Origin: WHSW01 sp963828755 | GTDB taxonomy: Bacteria > Actinomycetota > Thermoleophilia > Solirubrobacterales > 70-9 | Reading direction: 5' to 3' | Assembly (NCBI GenBank): GCA_963828755.1 | Contig: CAWHFY010000017.1 | Coordinates: 186,001-250,000 of the forward strand | DNA: 64,000 nucleotides | Part shown: piece by piece, positions 34,596 through 41,986 of the stretch | How positions within the stretch are numbered: the first letter of the stretch is position 1 | Layout: every line of letters begins with the position of its first letter | The notes under the pieces: generated by a model | What the model was told of the DNA's origin: nothing | Databases searched by the model: none | What the model saw: the letters and a program-made list of their open reading frames with translations, nothing else | Made by a program: the position numbers and the translations under genes

Positions 34596-35638
34596 CGTTC
34601 CAGGCCCCCCGGCTCGAGCCCGAGCGCTCGGCGCAGCGACGCCGAGCCGCGCACCAGCTCGAGCGCGTAGGCGCCGCGGTCCGGCGCGAAGCCGCTGCCG
34701 ATCACCATCCGCGCGGCGCTCCCGATCCCGTCGGCGGCGAGCGCCGCGGCCGAGAAGCTCGTCGCCATCGAGAACAGCAGGACGGTGCCGTGGTCGGCGG
34801 TCAGAAGCATCGCCCCCGGCTCGCAGCCGGTCGCGTTGACGACGACCACGGTCAGGTCGGCCGGCGGCGCGCCGGCGGCGCGCGCCGCCTCGAGTGCGGC
34901 GAGCGGGTCGCGCAGATCGGCGGTGAAGCCGAGATCGCAGAGGCCGCTGTCGACCGCGAGCTCCACGGCCTCGGCGTCGACGTCGGCGACGACCAGCGTG
35001 TCGGCCCGCTCGGCCGCGGCGGCGAGCGCGAGCTTGCCGGCATGCCCGGCGCCGAGCACGCAGACGGTCGCGCCGGGTTCGGTCAGGTCGCGGACCTGGT
35101 TGGCGGCGGCGCAGACGTCGAAGAGCTCGATCGCGCGCTCCAGCGGCAGGTCGTCGGGCAGCGGGGCCCACCCGGCGCGCTCGAAGACGTAAGCGGCGCC
35201 CTCGACCTCGACCTGCGCCGAGCCCGGGTCGAGGCGGGTCACCGCGTCGAGGCGCAGCGCGGTCATGGTCAGCGAGCCCAGTGTCGCGACCCGCAGCCCG
35301 GCGGGCGGCGGATCGGGGTAGGCCGAGCCGGCGTCGACGACCGAGCCGACCAGGATGCCGCCGGAGTCGGTCTCGGGATTGTGCATCTTGCCCCGCGCGA
35401 CGACGATCTCGAGGATCCGCGCCGCCATCGCCTCGGGGTCGCCGCCGCTGCGCTCGCGCAGGTTGCGGTGCGAGGTCGAGTCGAGGCAGAGCCGCTCGAC
35501 GGCGAGCTCGAGCTCGTGCGGCCGAACCGGGGCCGAGGCGTCGAGAGCGGTCGCGGTCTGCGGCAGCGAGCCACGGGGCTCGAGCACCCGATCGGCCCCC
35601 AAACGCTCCGTGATCTCGTCCGCGAGCGCAGCCCTCAT
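34592..35638 (-). CDS. kdd: L-erythro-3,5-diaminohexanoate dehydrogenase (Kdd-like)
   Basis: A 348-residue NAD-dependent dehydrogenase. HNPETDSGGILVGSVV near residue 90 and the Rossmann loop VCVLGAGHAGKLALAA near 190 are typical of Kdd. The enzyme oxidatively deaminates 3,5-diaminohexanoate to 3-keto-5-aminohexanoate, the substrate of Kce encoded next to it. The aminomutases that make 3,5-diaminohexanoate from lysine are not in the window. The start is ATG at 35638. Confidence 0.82.
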   Translation of the reverse strand: MRAALADEITERLGADRVLEPRGSLPQTATALDASAPVRPHELELAVERLCLDSTSHRNLRERSGGDPEAMAARILEIVVARGKMHNPETDSGGILVGSVVDAGSAYPDPPPAGLRVATLGSLTMTALRLDAVTRLDPGSAQVEVEGAAYVFERAGWAPLPDDLPLERAIELFDVCAAANQVRDLTEPGATVCVLGAGHAGKLALAAAAERADTLVVADVDAEAVELAVDSGLCDLGFTADLRDPLAALEAARAAGAPPADLTVVVVNATGCEPGAMLLTADHGTVLLFSMATSFSAAALAADGIGSAARMVIGSGFAPDRGAYALELVRGSASLRRALGLEPGGLER

Positions 35639-35795
35639 GAACGATCGTGAACCTATGCCGCGCCCCCGGCGGGGTCAATCCGCGTTTCGGCCAACGATCG
35701 ACAACCCGATGCGACTGAACGTCCGTTCGCAGCGCCCGGCTGCGCCGTCTGCACGCGTCCAGCCCGGCGCGCGGACGAACGCTTACGCTGGCGCG

Positions 35796-36881
35796 GTGCG
35801 CGTCTCGCTGCCCGCCGTCTTCAACCAGGCTCACCGTCTCCACGAGCCCGGAGGCGAGATCTGGGTCGGGGTGCGGACGCCGGGGACCGAGCTACCCGAG
35901 CGCGCCGAGCGGATCCGCTCCGCGCTGCTCGAGGCCGGCGCGCGTGGGGTCGAGGCGGAGGCGCACGGCGACGAGGCAGTCGACGCGGTCCACGAACGCG
36001 CGCTGCTCGACTACCTCGCCGGCGCCTGGGAGGAGTGGGAGCGCGCCGGGCTCACCGAGGATCCCGGCCAGGACCGCGTCGTCCCCTACATCGTCTGCCA
36101 CCCGGGGATGACCGACGGCTTCGCACCGACCCGGCCAGCCGCGGCCAGCGCCCGCGCCGGCTTCTTCGCCTACGACACGATGACCCTGATCGGCCCCGGG
36201 ACCTGGCAGGCCGCGCGTGGCGCGATCGACACGGCGCTGACCGCGGTCGACCTGGTCGCGGCGGGCGAGCCGCTGGCCTACGCGTGCTGTCGGCCCCCGG
36301 GCCACCATGCGGCCGCGGCCTGCTTCGGCGGCTCCTGCTACCTCAACAACGCCGCGGCGGCCGCCGTCGCACTGCGCGCCCGGGTCGGTGCCCCGGTGGC
36401 CGTGCTGGACATCGACGCCCACCACGGCAATGGAACCCAGCAGATCTTCTATGAGGATCCGACGGTCCTCACCGGCTCGGTTCACGTCGATCCGGGCGGC
36501 GGGTGGTTCCCCCACTTTCTCGGCTTCGAGCGCGAGACCGGCGCCGGGCCCGCTGCTGGGACCAACCGCAACCTCTGCCTCGACCCGGGCGCCGGCGACG
36601 ACGAGTGGCTCGCGGCTGTCATCGATCTCGCCGGCTTCGCGCGGGCCGGCGGGGCGGACGGTCTCGTTGTGCCGCTCGGTGTCGATCCGGCCGGCGGCGA
36701 CCCGGAGGCGCCCCTCGACGTCAGCGCCGACGGCTTTCACCGCGCCGGCCGCGCGCTCGGCGAGCTCGGCCTGCCGACCGTGGTCGTCCAGGAGGGCGGC
36801 TACGACCTGGCGACGATCGGCGAGCTCGTCACCGCGGCGCTCGCCGGGTTCGAGGCGGGGCTCGACGTCGCCCAGGCCTAG
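35796..36881 (+). CDS. histone-deacetylase-family amidohydrolase (acetylpolyamine amidohydrolase-like)
   Basis: A 361-residue zinc hydrolase. The catalytic His pair is in CRPPGHHAAAA, the zinc ligands are D and H in DIDAHHGNGTQ and Asp in PLGVDPAGGDP, and the late EGGYDL is the family end motif. The sequence starts VFNQAHRLHEPGGEIWVG, as in bacterial acetylpolyamine deacetylases. It removes an acetyl group from a primary amine. Its position divergent from Kdd-Kce suggests it releases an acetylated diamine or beta-lysine for that route; that link is inference. The start is GTG at 35796. Confidence 0.83.
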   Translation: MRVSLPAVFNQAHRLHEPGGEIWVGVRTPGTELPERAERIRSALLEAGARGVEAEAHGDEAVDAVHERALLDYLAGAWEEWERAGLTEDPGQDRVVPYIVCHPGMTDGFAPTRPAAASARAGFFAYDTMTLIGPGTWQAARGAIDTALTAVDLVAAGEPLAYACCRPPGHHAAAACFGGSCYLNNAAAAAVALRARVGAPVAVLDIDAHHGNGTQQIFYEDPTVLTGSVHVDPGGGWFPHFLGFERETGAGPAAGTNRNLCLDPGAGDDEWLAAVIDLAGFARAGGADGLVVPLGVDPAGGDPEAPLDVSADGFHRAGRALGELGLPTVVVQEGGYDLATIGELVTAALAGFEAGLDVAQA

Positions 36882-37462
36882 CGCGCCGCGCCGGCGCGGC
36901 GGCCGCGGTAGGCGCGGTTGTTGATCCGGTTGCCGCAGGTCTCCATCTGACACCAGGTTCCACCGCGGTTCTTGGAGCGGTCATAAAACGCCCAGCGGCA
37001 CTCGTCGCTCGCGCAGATCTTGAGCCGCTCCCACTTCGACTCGGCCTGGGCTCGGTAGACGATCCCGAGCATCTGCGAGATCAGCTCGTCGACCGTCGCG
37101 GCGGGCTCGAGATCGAGGTCGAGGCCGCCGCCGGAGGTGGGCGCCAGCTCGACCGGGTGCGAGCGGGCGAGCGCACCGAGGCGGGCGTCGAGGTCCCGCG
37201 GCCGCTTGCCCGTCAGGTTGACCTCGATCAGGTCGCGCAACACCTCGCGGGCCTCGACCAGGCCGGCGAGCTCGGGCTCGCCGACCTCTACCGACCGCGT
37301 CGCCAGGCCCGACTCGATCATCCAGCGACGCGCCGATCCGGGGTCGAGCAGCCGCTCCTCCTCGGGCTCGCTCGCGATCGTGTTCGCGAGGCCCTGCACT
37401 GCGATCAGCGGTTCAGGCGCGACCTTGTACTCGATCTGGCGGGCGAGCTCTCTGATGTCCAC
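36878..37462 (-). CDS. CGNR zinc-finger (ABATE-domain) transcriptional regulator
   Basis: A 194-residue protein. An N-terminal ABATE domain (residues about 20-130) is followed by the CGNR treble-clef finger: KICASDECRWAFYDRSKN and CQMETCGNR with two Cys pairs. These proteins are thought to be stress-responsive DNA-binding regulators. The GTG at 37462 falls where transcription should start, 7 bases after a good -10 box, so the mRNA is probably leaderless. It converges on the deacetylase gene with a 4-base overlap. Confidence 0.83.
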   Translation of the reverse strand: MDIRELARQIEYKVAPEPLIAVQGLANTIASEPEEERLLDPGSARRWMIESGLATRSVEVGEPELAGLVEAREVLRDLIEVNLTGKRPRDLDARLGALARSHPVELAPTSGGGLDLDLEPAATVDELISQMLGIVYRAQAESKWERLKICASDECRWAFYDRSKNRGGTWCQMETCGNRINNRAYRGRRAGAAR

Positions 37463-37468
37463 GGCACC

Positions 37469-37532
37469 AGTGTAGTAGTCGATTGCATGACCGCCAAAAA
37501 GGGTTGACAGGTCATGATGACCGGTGTACGCT
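37469..37532. promoter_or_regulatory. back-to-back promoters with GGTCAT operators
   Basis: Minus strand: -35 TTGGCG (37492-37497), 17-bp spacer, -10 TACACT (37469-37474), leading to the CGNR gene. Plus strand: -35 TTGACA (37504-37509), 17-bp spacer, -10 TACGCT (37527-37532). A perfect palindrome GGTCAT-G-ATGACC (37510-37522) fills the plus spacer. Further GGTCAT halves lie near 37486 and 37540. Confidence 0.6.
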
Positions 37533-37574
37533 GATAGCTGGTCATCAAAAGCAAACTCGAGGGAGGAACCTCCC

Positions 37575-37736
37575 GTGCTACCACTTGCTCTCTTCGTTGC
37601 CCGCCGCGCCCGCGAAGCCCAGGTCGTCCCGCGGCGGCGAGCCCGGCCGGCGCCGCGGTCCGAGGAGCCGGCGCCGACGTCGGCTCAGTCGCCCACTTCG
37701 CTGGGCAGGCCGCGCTCGGCCACCGCGCGCTCGTAG
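37575..37736 (+). CDS. small Arg/Pro-rich protein, hypothetical
   Basis: A 53-codon frame beginning with GTG, preceded at 8 bases by GGGAGG and at the right distance by a good promoter. The product starts with a short hydrophobic stretch (LPLALFVARRAREAQVV) and then becomes Arg-, Pro- and Ser-rich. It overlaps the 3' end of the DUF5519 gene antisense. It may be a real small protein or only the start of an untranslated RNA. Confidence 0.35.
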   Translation: MLPLALFVARRAREAQVVPRRRARPAPRSEEPAPTSAQSPTSLGRPRSATARS

Positions 37737-38035
37737 TTGAGGCGCAGGAGCGCGATCGCGTCGTCGACGTCGGCCTCGTCCTCGATGCGGCGCGCTCCGT
37801 AGCCGGGCTTGCCCGGAAAGACCGGGTGGTAGTCGATGCGCCCGGCGTCGTGAAGCTCGTGCCAGATCGGCTTCGGAAAGGCTGCGTGCAGTGCGTGGTC
37901 ACCGTGCAGGTGGCCGATCTCGCGTGGCCCGAGCCGCAGCGACAGTGCGCCGCGTTCGCCCCATTCGGCGTTCACTCCCGGCCACGAGGTCGCCTCTTCG
38001 ACGATCCGTTCGCCGGCGGTCTGGGTCGTGGTCAT
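37685..38035 (-). CDS. DUF5519 family protein
   Basis: A 116-residue soluble protein. IVEEATSWPGVNAEWGERG near the start and LGPREIGHLHGDHALHAAFP match the DUF5519 family, sometimes labelled luciferase-domain proteins, although no enzymatic role is established. AAGGAG lies 6-7 bases before the ATG. A SoxR-type promoter precedes it, so it should be induced by redox-cycling compounds. Confidence 0.75.
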   Translation of the reverse strand: MTTTQTAGERIVEEATSWPGVNAEWGERGALSLRLGPREIGHLHGDHALHAAFPKPIWHELHDAGRIDYHPVFPGKPGYGARRIEDEADVDDAIALLRLNYERAVAERGLPSEVGD

Positions 38036-38073
38036 CTCTTACTCCTTGGTTCGTTTGCAGTTGCGAAAAAGCC

Positions 38074-38104
38074 AAACTACAAGCTCAAGTGAACTTGAAG
38101 TCAA
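38074..38104 (-). promoter_or_regulatory. SoxR-controlled promoter with SoxR box
   Basis: Minus strand: -35 TTGACT (38099-38104), a 19-bp spacer and -10 TAGTTT (38074-38079). The spacer contains CTCAAGTGAACTTGA (plus strand, 38084-38098), which differs from the classical SoxR box CTCAAGTTAACTTGAG by little. The overlong spacer is the hallmark of MerR-family activation. Confidence 0.75.
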
Positions 38105-38131
38105 GCGCCAAATCTGATTCGCTCCGGGGCC

Positions 38132-38584
38132 ATGGCCACGGAGCTGACGATCGGCGAGGTCGCGAGGCGCAGCGGCGTCGCCGCCTCCGCCCTGCGCTTC
38201 TATGAGGAGCGCGGCTTGATCCGCTCCGAGCGCGCCGGATCGGGTCACCGGCGCTACCCGCGCGCGGTACTGCGGCGGATCGCGTTCATCGTCTTCGCCC
38301 AGCGGATCGGTCTGACGCTCGAGGAGATCGGCGCCGAGCTCGAGAAGCTGCCCCCGGATCGCGCCCCGACGCGCCGCGATTGGGCGCGCCTGTCGAGCGG
38401 CTGGGGAGCGCGGATCGATGAGCGCATCGCCGAGCTGGAGCGCCTGCGCCGCGGGCTCACCGAGTGCATCGGCTGCGGCTGCCTATCGCTCGAGCGCTGC
38501 AAGCTCGCCAATCCCGGTGACCGAGCCGGGCGGCTCGGGCCGGGGCCGCGCTACTGGATCGGCGATCGCCCGGCCGCCGGGTGA
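38132..38584 (+). CDS. soxR: SoxR, redox-sensing MerR-family activator
   Basis: A 150-residue regulator. The MerR winged helix TIGEVARRSGVAASALRFYE is followed by RGLIRSERAGSGHRRYPRAV, a dimerisation helix and the [2Fe-2S] cluster motif C-x2-C-x-C-x5-C in CIGCGCLSLERC. Oxidation of the cluster activates transcription. The gene is divergent from the DUF5519 gene and the SoxR box lies between them. The ATG at 38132 gives the standard start. Confidence 0.92.
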   Translation: MATELTIGEVARRSGVAASALRFYEERGLIRSERAGSGHRRYPRAVLRRIAFIVFAQRIGLTLEEIGAELEKLPPDRAPTRRDWARLSSGWGARIDERIAELERLRRGLTECIGCGCLSLERCKLANPGDRAGRLGPGPRYWIGDRPAAG

Positions 38585-38588
38585 GGGC

Positions 38589-39047
38589 TCAGCCGCAGAC
38601 GGGCCAGTGGCCGGCGCCGTCGCGGTGCATCAGCAGCACGGCGACAACGGCCTGCGTCTTGTACGGGTAGGCGACCGGATCGCCGCCGGGGCTCTTGGGC
38701 GAGGCCTTCCAGGTCGAGCGCATGAACTGGAACGCCCCCCGGTAGATGCCGCCGCCGCCGATCGCGTCCGGGTTGCCGCCCGACTCGCACTCGCTCGTCG
38801 TCCGCGCCCAGCGCTTGTCCTTGAGCTTGAACGAGTCGTACACGCGGGTGTACTTCGCGTTCAGGCGCGGGCTCGACTGCGTCGTGCCGGCGCCGCTCGC
38901 GGTCGCCGTGCCGCCGCCGGTCCCGATGCCGCCCGAGGAAGCTGCGCCGGCGAGGTCCGCCGCCGCCATCCCGGCGATGAACATGACCGCGGCCGCGATC
39001 GCCAAAGCGATCAGGCGCGGCTTGCTAATCACATCTTCTAAGTTCAA
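38589..39047 (-). CDS. resuscitation-promoting-factor-like transglycosylase
   Basis: A 152-residue secreted protein. After a signal peptide (LIALAIAAAVMFIAGMAAAD) and a Gly/Thr/Ser linker, the C-terminal 75 residues are the transglycosylase-like domain: CESGGNPDAIGGGGIYRGAF with the catalytic Glu, then QFMRSTWK and a final HWPVCG. It cleaves peptidoglycan during growth or resuscitation. The TTG at 39047 has GGAG 7 bases upstream; GTG at 39032 is an alternative. A c-di-AMP riboswitch lies in its leader. Confidence 0.85.
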   Translation of the reverse strand: MNLEDVISKPRLIALAIAAAVMFIAGMAAADLAGAASSGGIGTGGGTATASGAGTTQSSPRLNAKYTRVYDSFKLKDKRWARTTSECESGGNPDAIGGGGIYRGAFQFMRSTWKASPKSPGGDPVAYPYKTQAVVAVLLMHRDGAGHWPVCG

Positions 39048-39051
39048 TTTC

Positions 39052-39206
39052 GCGCTCCGCTCTCGTCGCTTCCGGGGTTAGCTGACGGGCTCGCGCGAAC
39101 TTGAGAGCTTTGCGCTACGCGGCTAGCGGCCGCGATTCGCCCCAACAGTTGGGTCCCCCGTCCCCCGCCGATTTCGGCGGGGACTCAGCAGGAGCGCGGG
39201 ATATTA
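39052..39206 (-). promoter_or_regulatory. c-di-AMP riboswitch (ydaO-yuaA type) and promoter
   Basis: On the minus strand the leader contains the conserved blocks of the ydaO riboswitch in order: GCTGAGTCCCCGCC, GGGGACCCAAC, TTGGGGCGAATCGCGGCCGC and GAGCCCGTCAGCTAACCCCG followed by GAAGCG. A -10 box TAATAT lies at 39201-39206. In actinobacteria this riboswitch turns off cell-wall hydrolase genes when c-di-AMP is high, which fits the gene downstream. Confidence 0.85.
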
Positions 39207-39271
39207 GCAAAGCGTTAGGGAAGAGTGAGCGGACCCGCCGAACCAGCCGGCGGACCGCCCCTCCCCGACGC

Positions 39272-39598
39272 CTACTTGACGACCTTGACGACGCCCTTCA
39301 TGTCAGGCGCGTGGATCGTGCAGTGGTACTTGAACGTGCCGACGCCCGTGAACTTGTGGGAGAACTTGCCGTCGCGCTGGACCGGGCTGCGGAAGCCCTT
39401 GCCCTTGACGTCGTGCTTGCCCTCGACGAACTTCCAGACGACCTTGTCGCCCTTGTGGATCGTGACCGAGTCCGACGTGAACATGTAGTTCGACGCGTTC
39501 ACCCGGGCCCCGACCGCGGCGCCTGCCGACGGGACGGCGAACGCCCCGATCACGGCGACGGCCGCAGCGAGAGCTGTGACCCTGCCCTTCATCGTCAT
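39272..39598 (-). CDS. secreted small cupredoxin (plastocyanin/azurin-like)
   Basis: A 108-residue protein with a signal peptide (VTALAAAVAVIGAFAVPSAG) and one cupredoxin domain. Type-1 copper ligands are His in EGKHDVKG, and Cys, His and Met in YHCTIHAPDMKG. It should transfer electrons outside the membrane. AGGAGGG lies 8 bases before the ATG. Its neighbour upstream is another copper protein that also ends in a cupredoxin domain. Confidence 0.87.
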   Translation of the reverse strand: MTMKGRVTALAAAVAVIGAFAVPSAGAAVGARVNASNYMFTSDSVTIHKGDKVVWKFVEGKHDVKGKGFRSPVQRDGKFSHKFTGVGTFKYHCTIHAPDMKGVVKVVK

Positions 39599-39611
39599 GC
39601 CCGTATCCCTC

Positions 39612-41324
39612 CTAGGTCCGGTTCTTGTCCCTGGCCTTCACCCGGACCGAGCCGCGCATGAACGGATGGATCCGGCAGAAGTACGTGTAGGTCCCCGGCT
39701 TGGTCAGCGGCGGCGTCGTGAACGTGTCGCTGCCCGTGGTCACCTCGGTGCTCGTCCCGGTGCCGAAGCCGAGCTGGCCGGAGTCGAACTTGACCGGCCC
39801 GCGGGCGAGCGGGTAACCGATCCCGGAGCCGCGGTTACACGGCGCCTTGCACGAGGTGACGCTGTGCCACACCTGCTGCTCGTCGGGGCTCCCGAACGGC
39901 GAGTCGACGTTGGTGAAGGTGACCGACTGGCCGGGCCGGATCACCGGCGGGCGCATCAGCCGGGTCGGGAAGCCCTTGTTGGCCGAGTAGCCGCCGCGCG
40001 AGTAGCGGAAGCCCTCGATCTTGATCCCGCTCTTCGGCACCCGCCGGCCCTTCGAGCGGATGTCGCGCGGGTCCGGCAGCTTCAGGTTCTTGCGCGCCTT
40101 CGCGTCGATGTTCTCCGGCAGGCGGCCGTGGGTGAGGACGCCGCCCTCGTTGTACATCGCGGCGACCGCCGCCTCGTCGTCGAACGGGTCCTTCGCCGCC
40201 GGGTCGCCGGCCGGCGCGTTGGCGAGCGGCAGGATCCCCATCGACTCGTACCAGGAGGACTTGCTGACGTCGTAGGTGACGTTGACCGAGACGGTGTCGC
40301 CGGCCTTCAGCGCGATCCGCCAGTCAGGCCGGGTCGCGGTCATCGCGACGTCCCAGCTGATCGGGCCCGCGGGCTCGTAGTAGTGAGCGTCGGAGCGAAA
40401 CAGCGGCCGGACCTCGGCCGGGTCATCGCCGTCGATCGAGCCCGGGTCGGGGCCGTCGCGCGCGACCTGGAGGTCGACGTGCGAGCCGCCCGGGTGCAGG
40501 TGGCCGGCACCGAAGACGAGCGTGCGGTCGCTCTGCAGCGTCCAGGTCCGCGCGTTGCTGATCTTCTCGCGCTCCTCGTAGCCGGGCGCCGCCGGGTCGA
40601 ACGGGACCTCGTCGGGGAAGGTGTACTGGCCGTCGCCGTTGGTGTCGAAGCCGCGCTCGGCGTCGAACACCGGGTAGAGCTGCGGGGCGCCGGCGACGTC
40701 GAGCCAGTGGATTCGGGCTTGGGTGATCTGCGACGCGGACGGGCTGGTCACCGGGACCCAATCGATCTCCCAGGTGATGTAGACCTTGCGATTCTCGGAG
40801 GAGCCGAGGCTGTGGATCATGTAGTTGAGGCCCCAGGTGGCGTCGCCGCCGGTCCTGAAGCCGTAGCCCTGGGGCATCTTCGGGATCGTCTTCTCCTCGC
40901 CGGAGGCGAACGTGGGACCGCCGTCGGGGGCGAGCCAGACGACGTGGTGAAGGTGCAGGTCCCAGACGCTCGGGGTGACGAGCTTGCCGTCCTCCTTGAC
41001 CTCGACCATGCTCGGCTGGAAGCGGGTCACGTAGCCGTCGACGGTGGAGCCGGGGGCGAAGTCCGAGGCGTCGCCGGGGCCGCTGACCTTGACCGCGTTC
41101 GGGCACGTCTTCGTGAGCCCGAACAGGTTGAGGTTCTGGCCCGGATAGATCGGGATCGCGTCGGTCCGGCACTGGTAGGTCGACATGTCCGGATAGCTCG
41201 CGGCGCCGAGGATCTCCTCCTGGGCGCTGGCCGGCGCGGCGGCGATCAGCGCAAGGCCGAACACGCCGAGCAACGCGGCGAGTCGGCGCCTACGCGCACT
41301 GACTTTGTGAGACCGGTCCGGCAC
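39612..41324 (-). CDS. secreted copper protein: PHM-like monooxygenase domain plus cupredoxin
   Basis: About 570 residues. A signal peptide (RRRLAALLGVFGLALIAAAP) is followed by a region with His clusters of peptidylglycine/dopamine monooxygenase type, WDLHLHHVVWLAP and FGAGHLHPGGSHVDLQ, and a C-terminal cupredoxin with YTYFCRIHPFMRGSV. An EF-hand-like loop, DTNGDGQYTFPDE, sits in the middle. It may be an extracellular copper oxygenase or a copper-storage protein; the reaction is unknown. The GTG at 41324 follows GGGAGGTG and is preferred to ATG 41348. It lies 13 bases before the cupredoxin gene. Confidence 0.7.
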   Translation of the reverse strand: MPDRSHKVSARRRRLAALLGVFGLALIAAAPASAQEEILGAASYPDMSTYQCRTDAIPIYPGQNLNLFGLTKTCPNAVKVSGPGDASDFAPGSTVDGYVTRFQPSMVEVKEDGKLVTPSVWDLHLHHVVWLAPDGGPTFASGEEKTIPKMPQGYGFRTGGDATWGLNYMIHSLGSSENRKVYITWEIDWVPVTSPSASQITQARIHWLDVAGAPQLYPVFDAERGFDTNGDGQYTFPDEVPFDPAAPGYEEREKISNARTWTLQSDRTLVFGAGHLHPGGSHVDLQVARDGPDPGSIDGDDPAEVRPLFRSDAHYYEPAGPISWDVAMTATRPDWRIALKAGDTVSVNVTYDVSKSSWYESMGILPLANAPAGDPAAKDPFDDEAAVAAMYNEGGVLTHGRLPENIDAKARKNLKLPDPRDIRSKGRRVPKSGIKIEGFRYSRGGYSANKGFPTRLMRPPVIRPGQSVTFTNVDSPFGSPDEQQVWHSVTSCKAPCNRGSGIGYPLARGPVKFDSGQLGFGTGTSTEVTTGSDTFTTPPLTKPGTYTYFCRIHPFMRGSVRVKARDKNRT

Positions 41325-41397
41325 TCTCCACCTCCCTGCGGATTCCATCTGTCAACCGCTAACCCCTCGGATGAAGAAATGTAGCGTCGCCACCGCA

Positions 41398-41433
41398 TAT
41401 TATTGGCGTGAATATATCAGTGATGAATATCAC
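41398..41433 (+). promoter_or_regulatory. padR-like gene promoter and palindrome
   Basis: An AT-rich island with a -10-like TATTAT (41398-41403) and a palindrome GTGAT-GAAT-ATCAC (41420-41433) that overlaps the first codons of the PadR gene. It is a candidate autoregulatory operator. Confidence 0.4.
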
Positions 41434-41977
41434 CGACGAGAAAAACCCCGCGACGGCCGCCCCCGTCGACGACCTGGCGCCCTCCGCGTACATGGTCATG
41501 GCGATGATCCGCGACGGTTACGACACCGGCTACCGGATCAAGCAGTTCATCGAGAAGGCCGCCGCCTTCTTTTGGTCGGTCAGCTACGGCCAGATCTACC
41601 CCGAGTTGCGCCGGCTCGAGGCCGCCGGACTGGTGCGCGGCCGCGACCTGACCGAGAACGGCCGGCGCCGCCGCGAGTACTCGCTCACCGCCGCGGGCCG
41701 CACCGAGCTCGGGCGCTGGCTCACCGACCCGGCCCAGCCGTCGATGTGGCTTCGCAACGAGGGCCTACTGAGGCTGATGCTGGTCGACTGGAGCGACACC
41801 GAGCTGGTCCGCAAGAACCTCGGCGACCTGCGCCGGATGAGCGCCGAGCGGCTCGAGACGATCCGCGCGCTGACCCCTCCCCGCGAGCGCGGCCGGCGGA
41901 TCCAGGAGCTCGGCGTCCGCCTGCTCCAGGAGACGGTCGATTGGTGCGACGAGACCGAGGGCAAGCTCGACATATAG
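41408..41977 (+). CDS. PadR-family transcriptional regulator
   Basis: A 189-residue regulator. The PadR winged helix covers about residues 30-100: SAYMVMAMIRDGYDTGYRIK, SVSYGQIYPELRRLEAAGLV and RRREYSLTAAGRTELGRWL. The C-terminal Vir-type dimerisation part follows. PadR proteins answer to phenolics or drugs, but no ligand can be inferred here. Starts at GTG 41408 or ATG 41423 are both possible. It is divergent from the copper protein gene. Confidence 0.83.
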   Translation: MNISVMNITDEKNPATAAPVDDLAPSAYMVMAMIRDGYDTGYRIKQFIEKAAAFFWSVSYGQIYPELRRLEAAGLVRGRDLTENGRRRREYSLTAAGRTELGRWLTDPAQPSMWLRNEGLLRLMLVDWSDTELVRKNLGDLRRMSAERLETIRALTPPRERGRRIQELGVRLLQETVDWCDETEGKLDI

Positions 41978-41986
41978 TCCCGTTCG

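Noticed and set aside
33771..35843. A 690-residue Kce protein with a long N-terminal extension
   Set aside because: The extension is the Kdd gene out of frame; the ATG at 34595 overlaps the Kdd stop.
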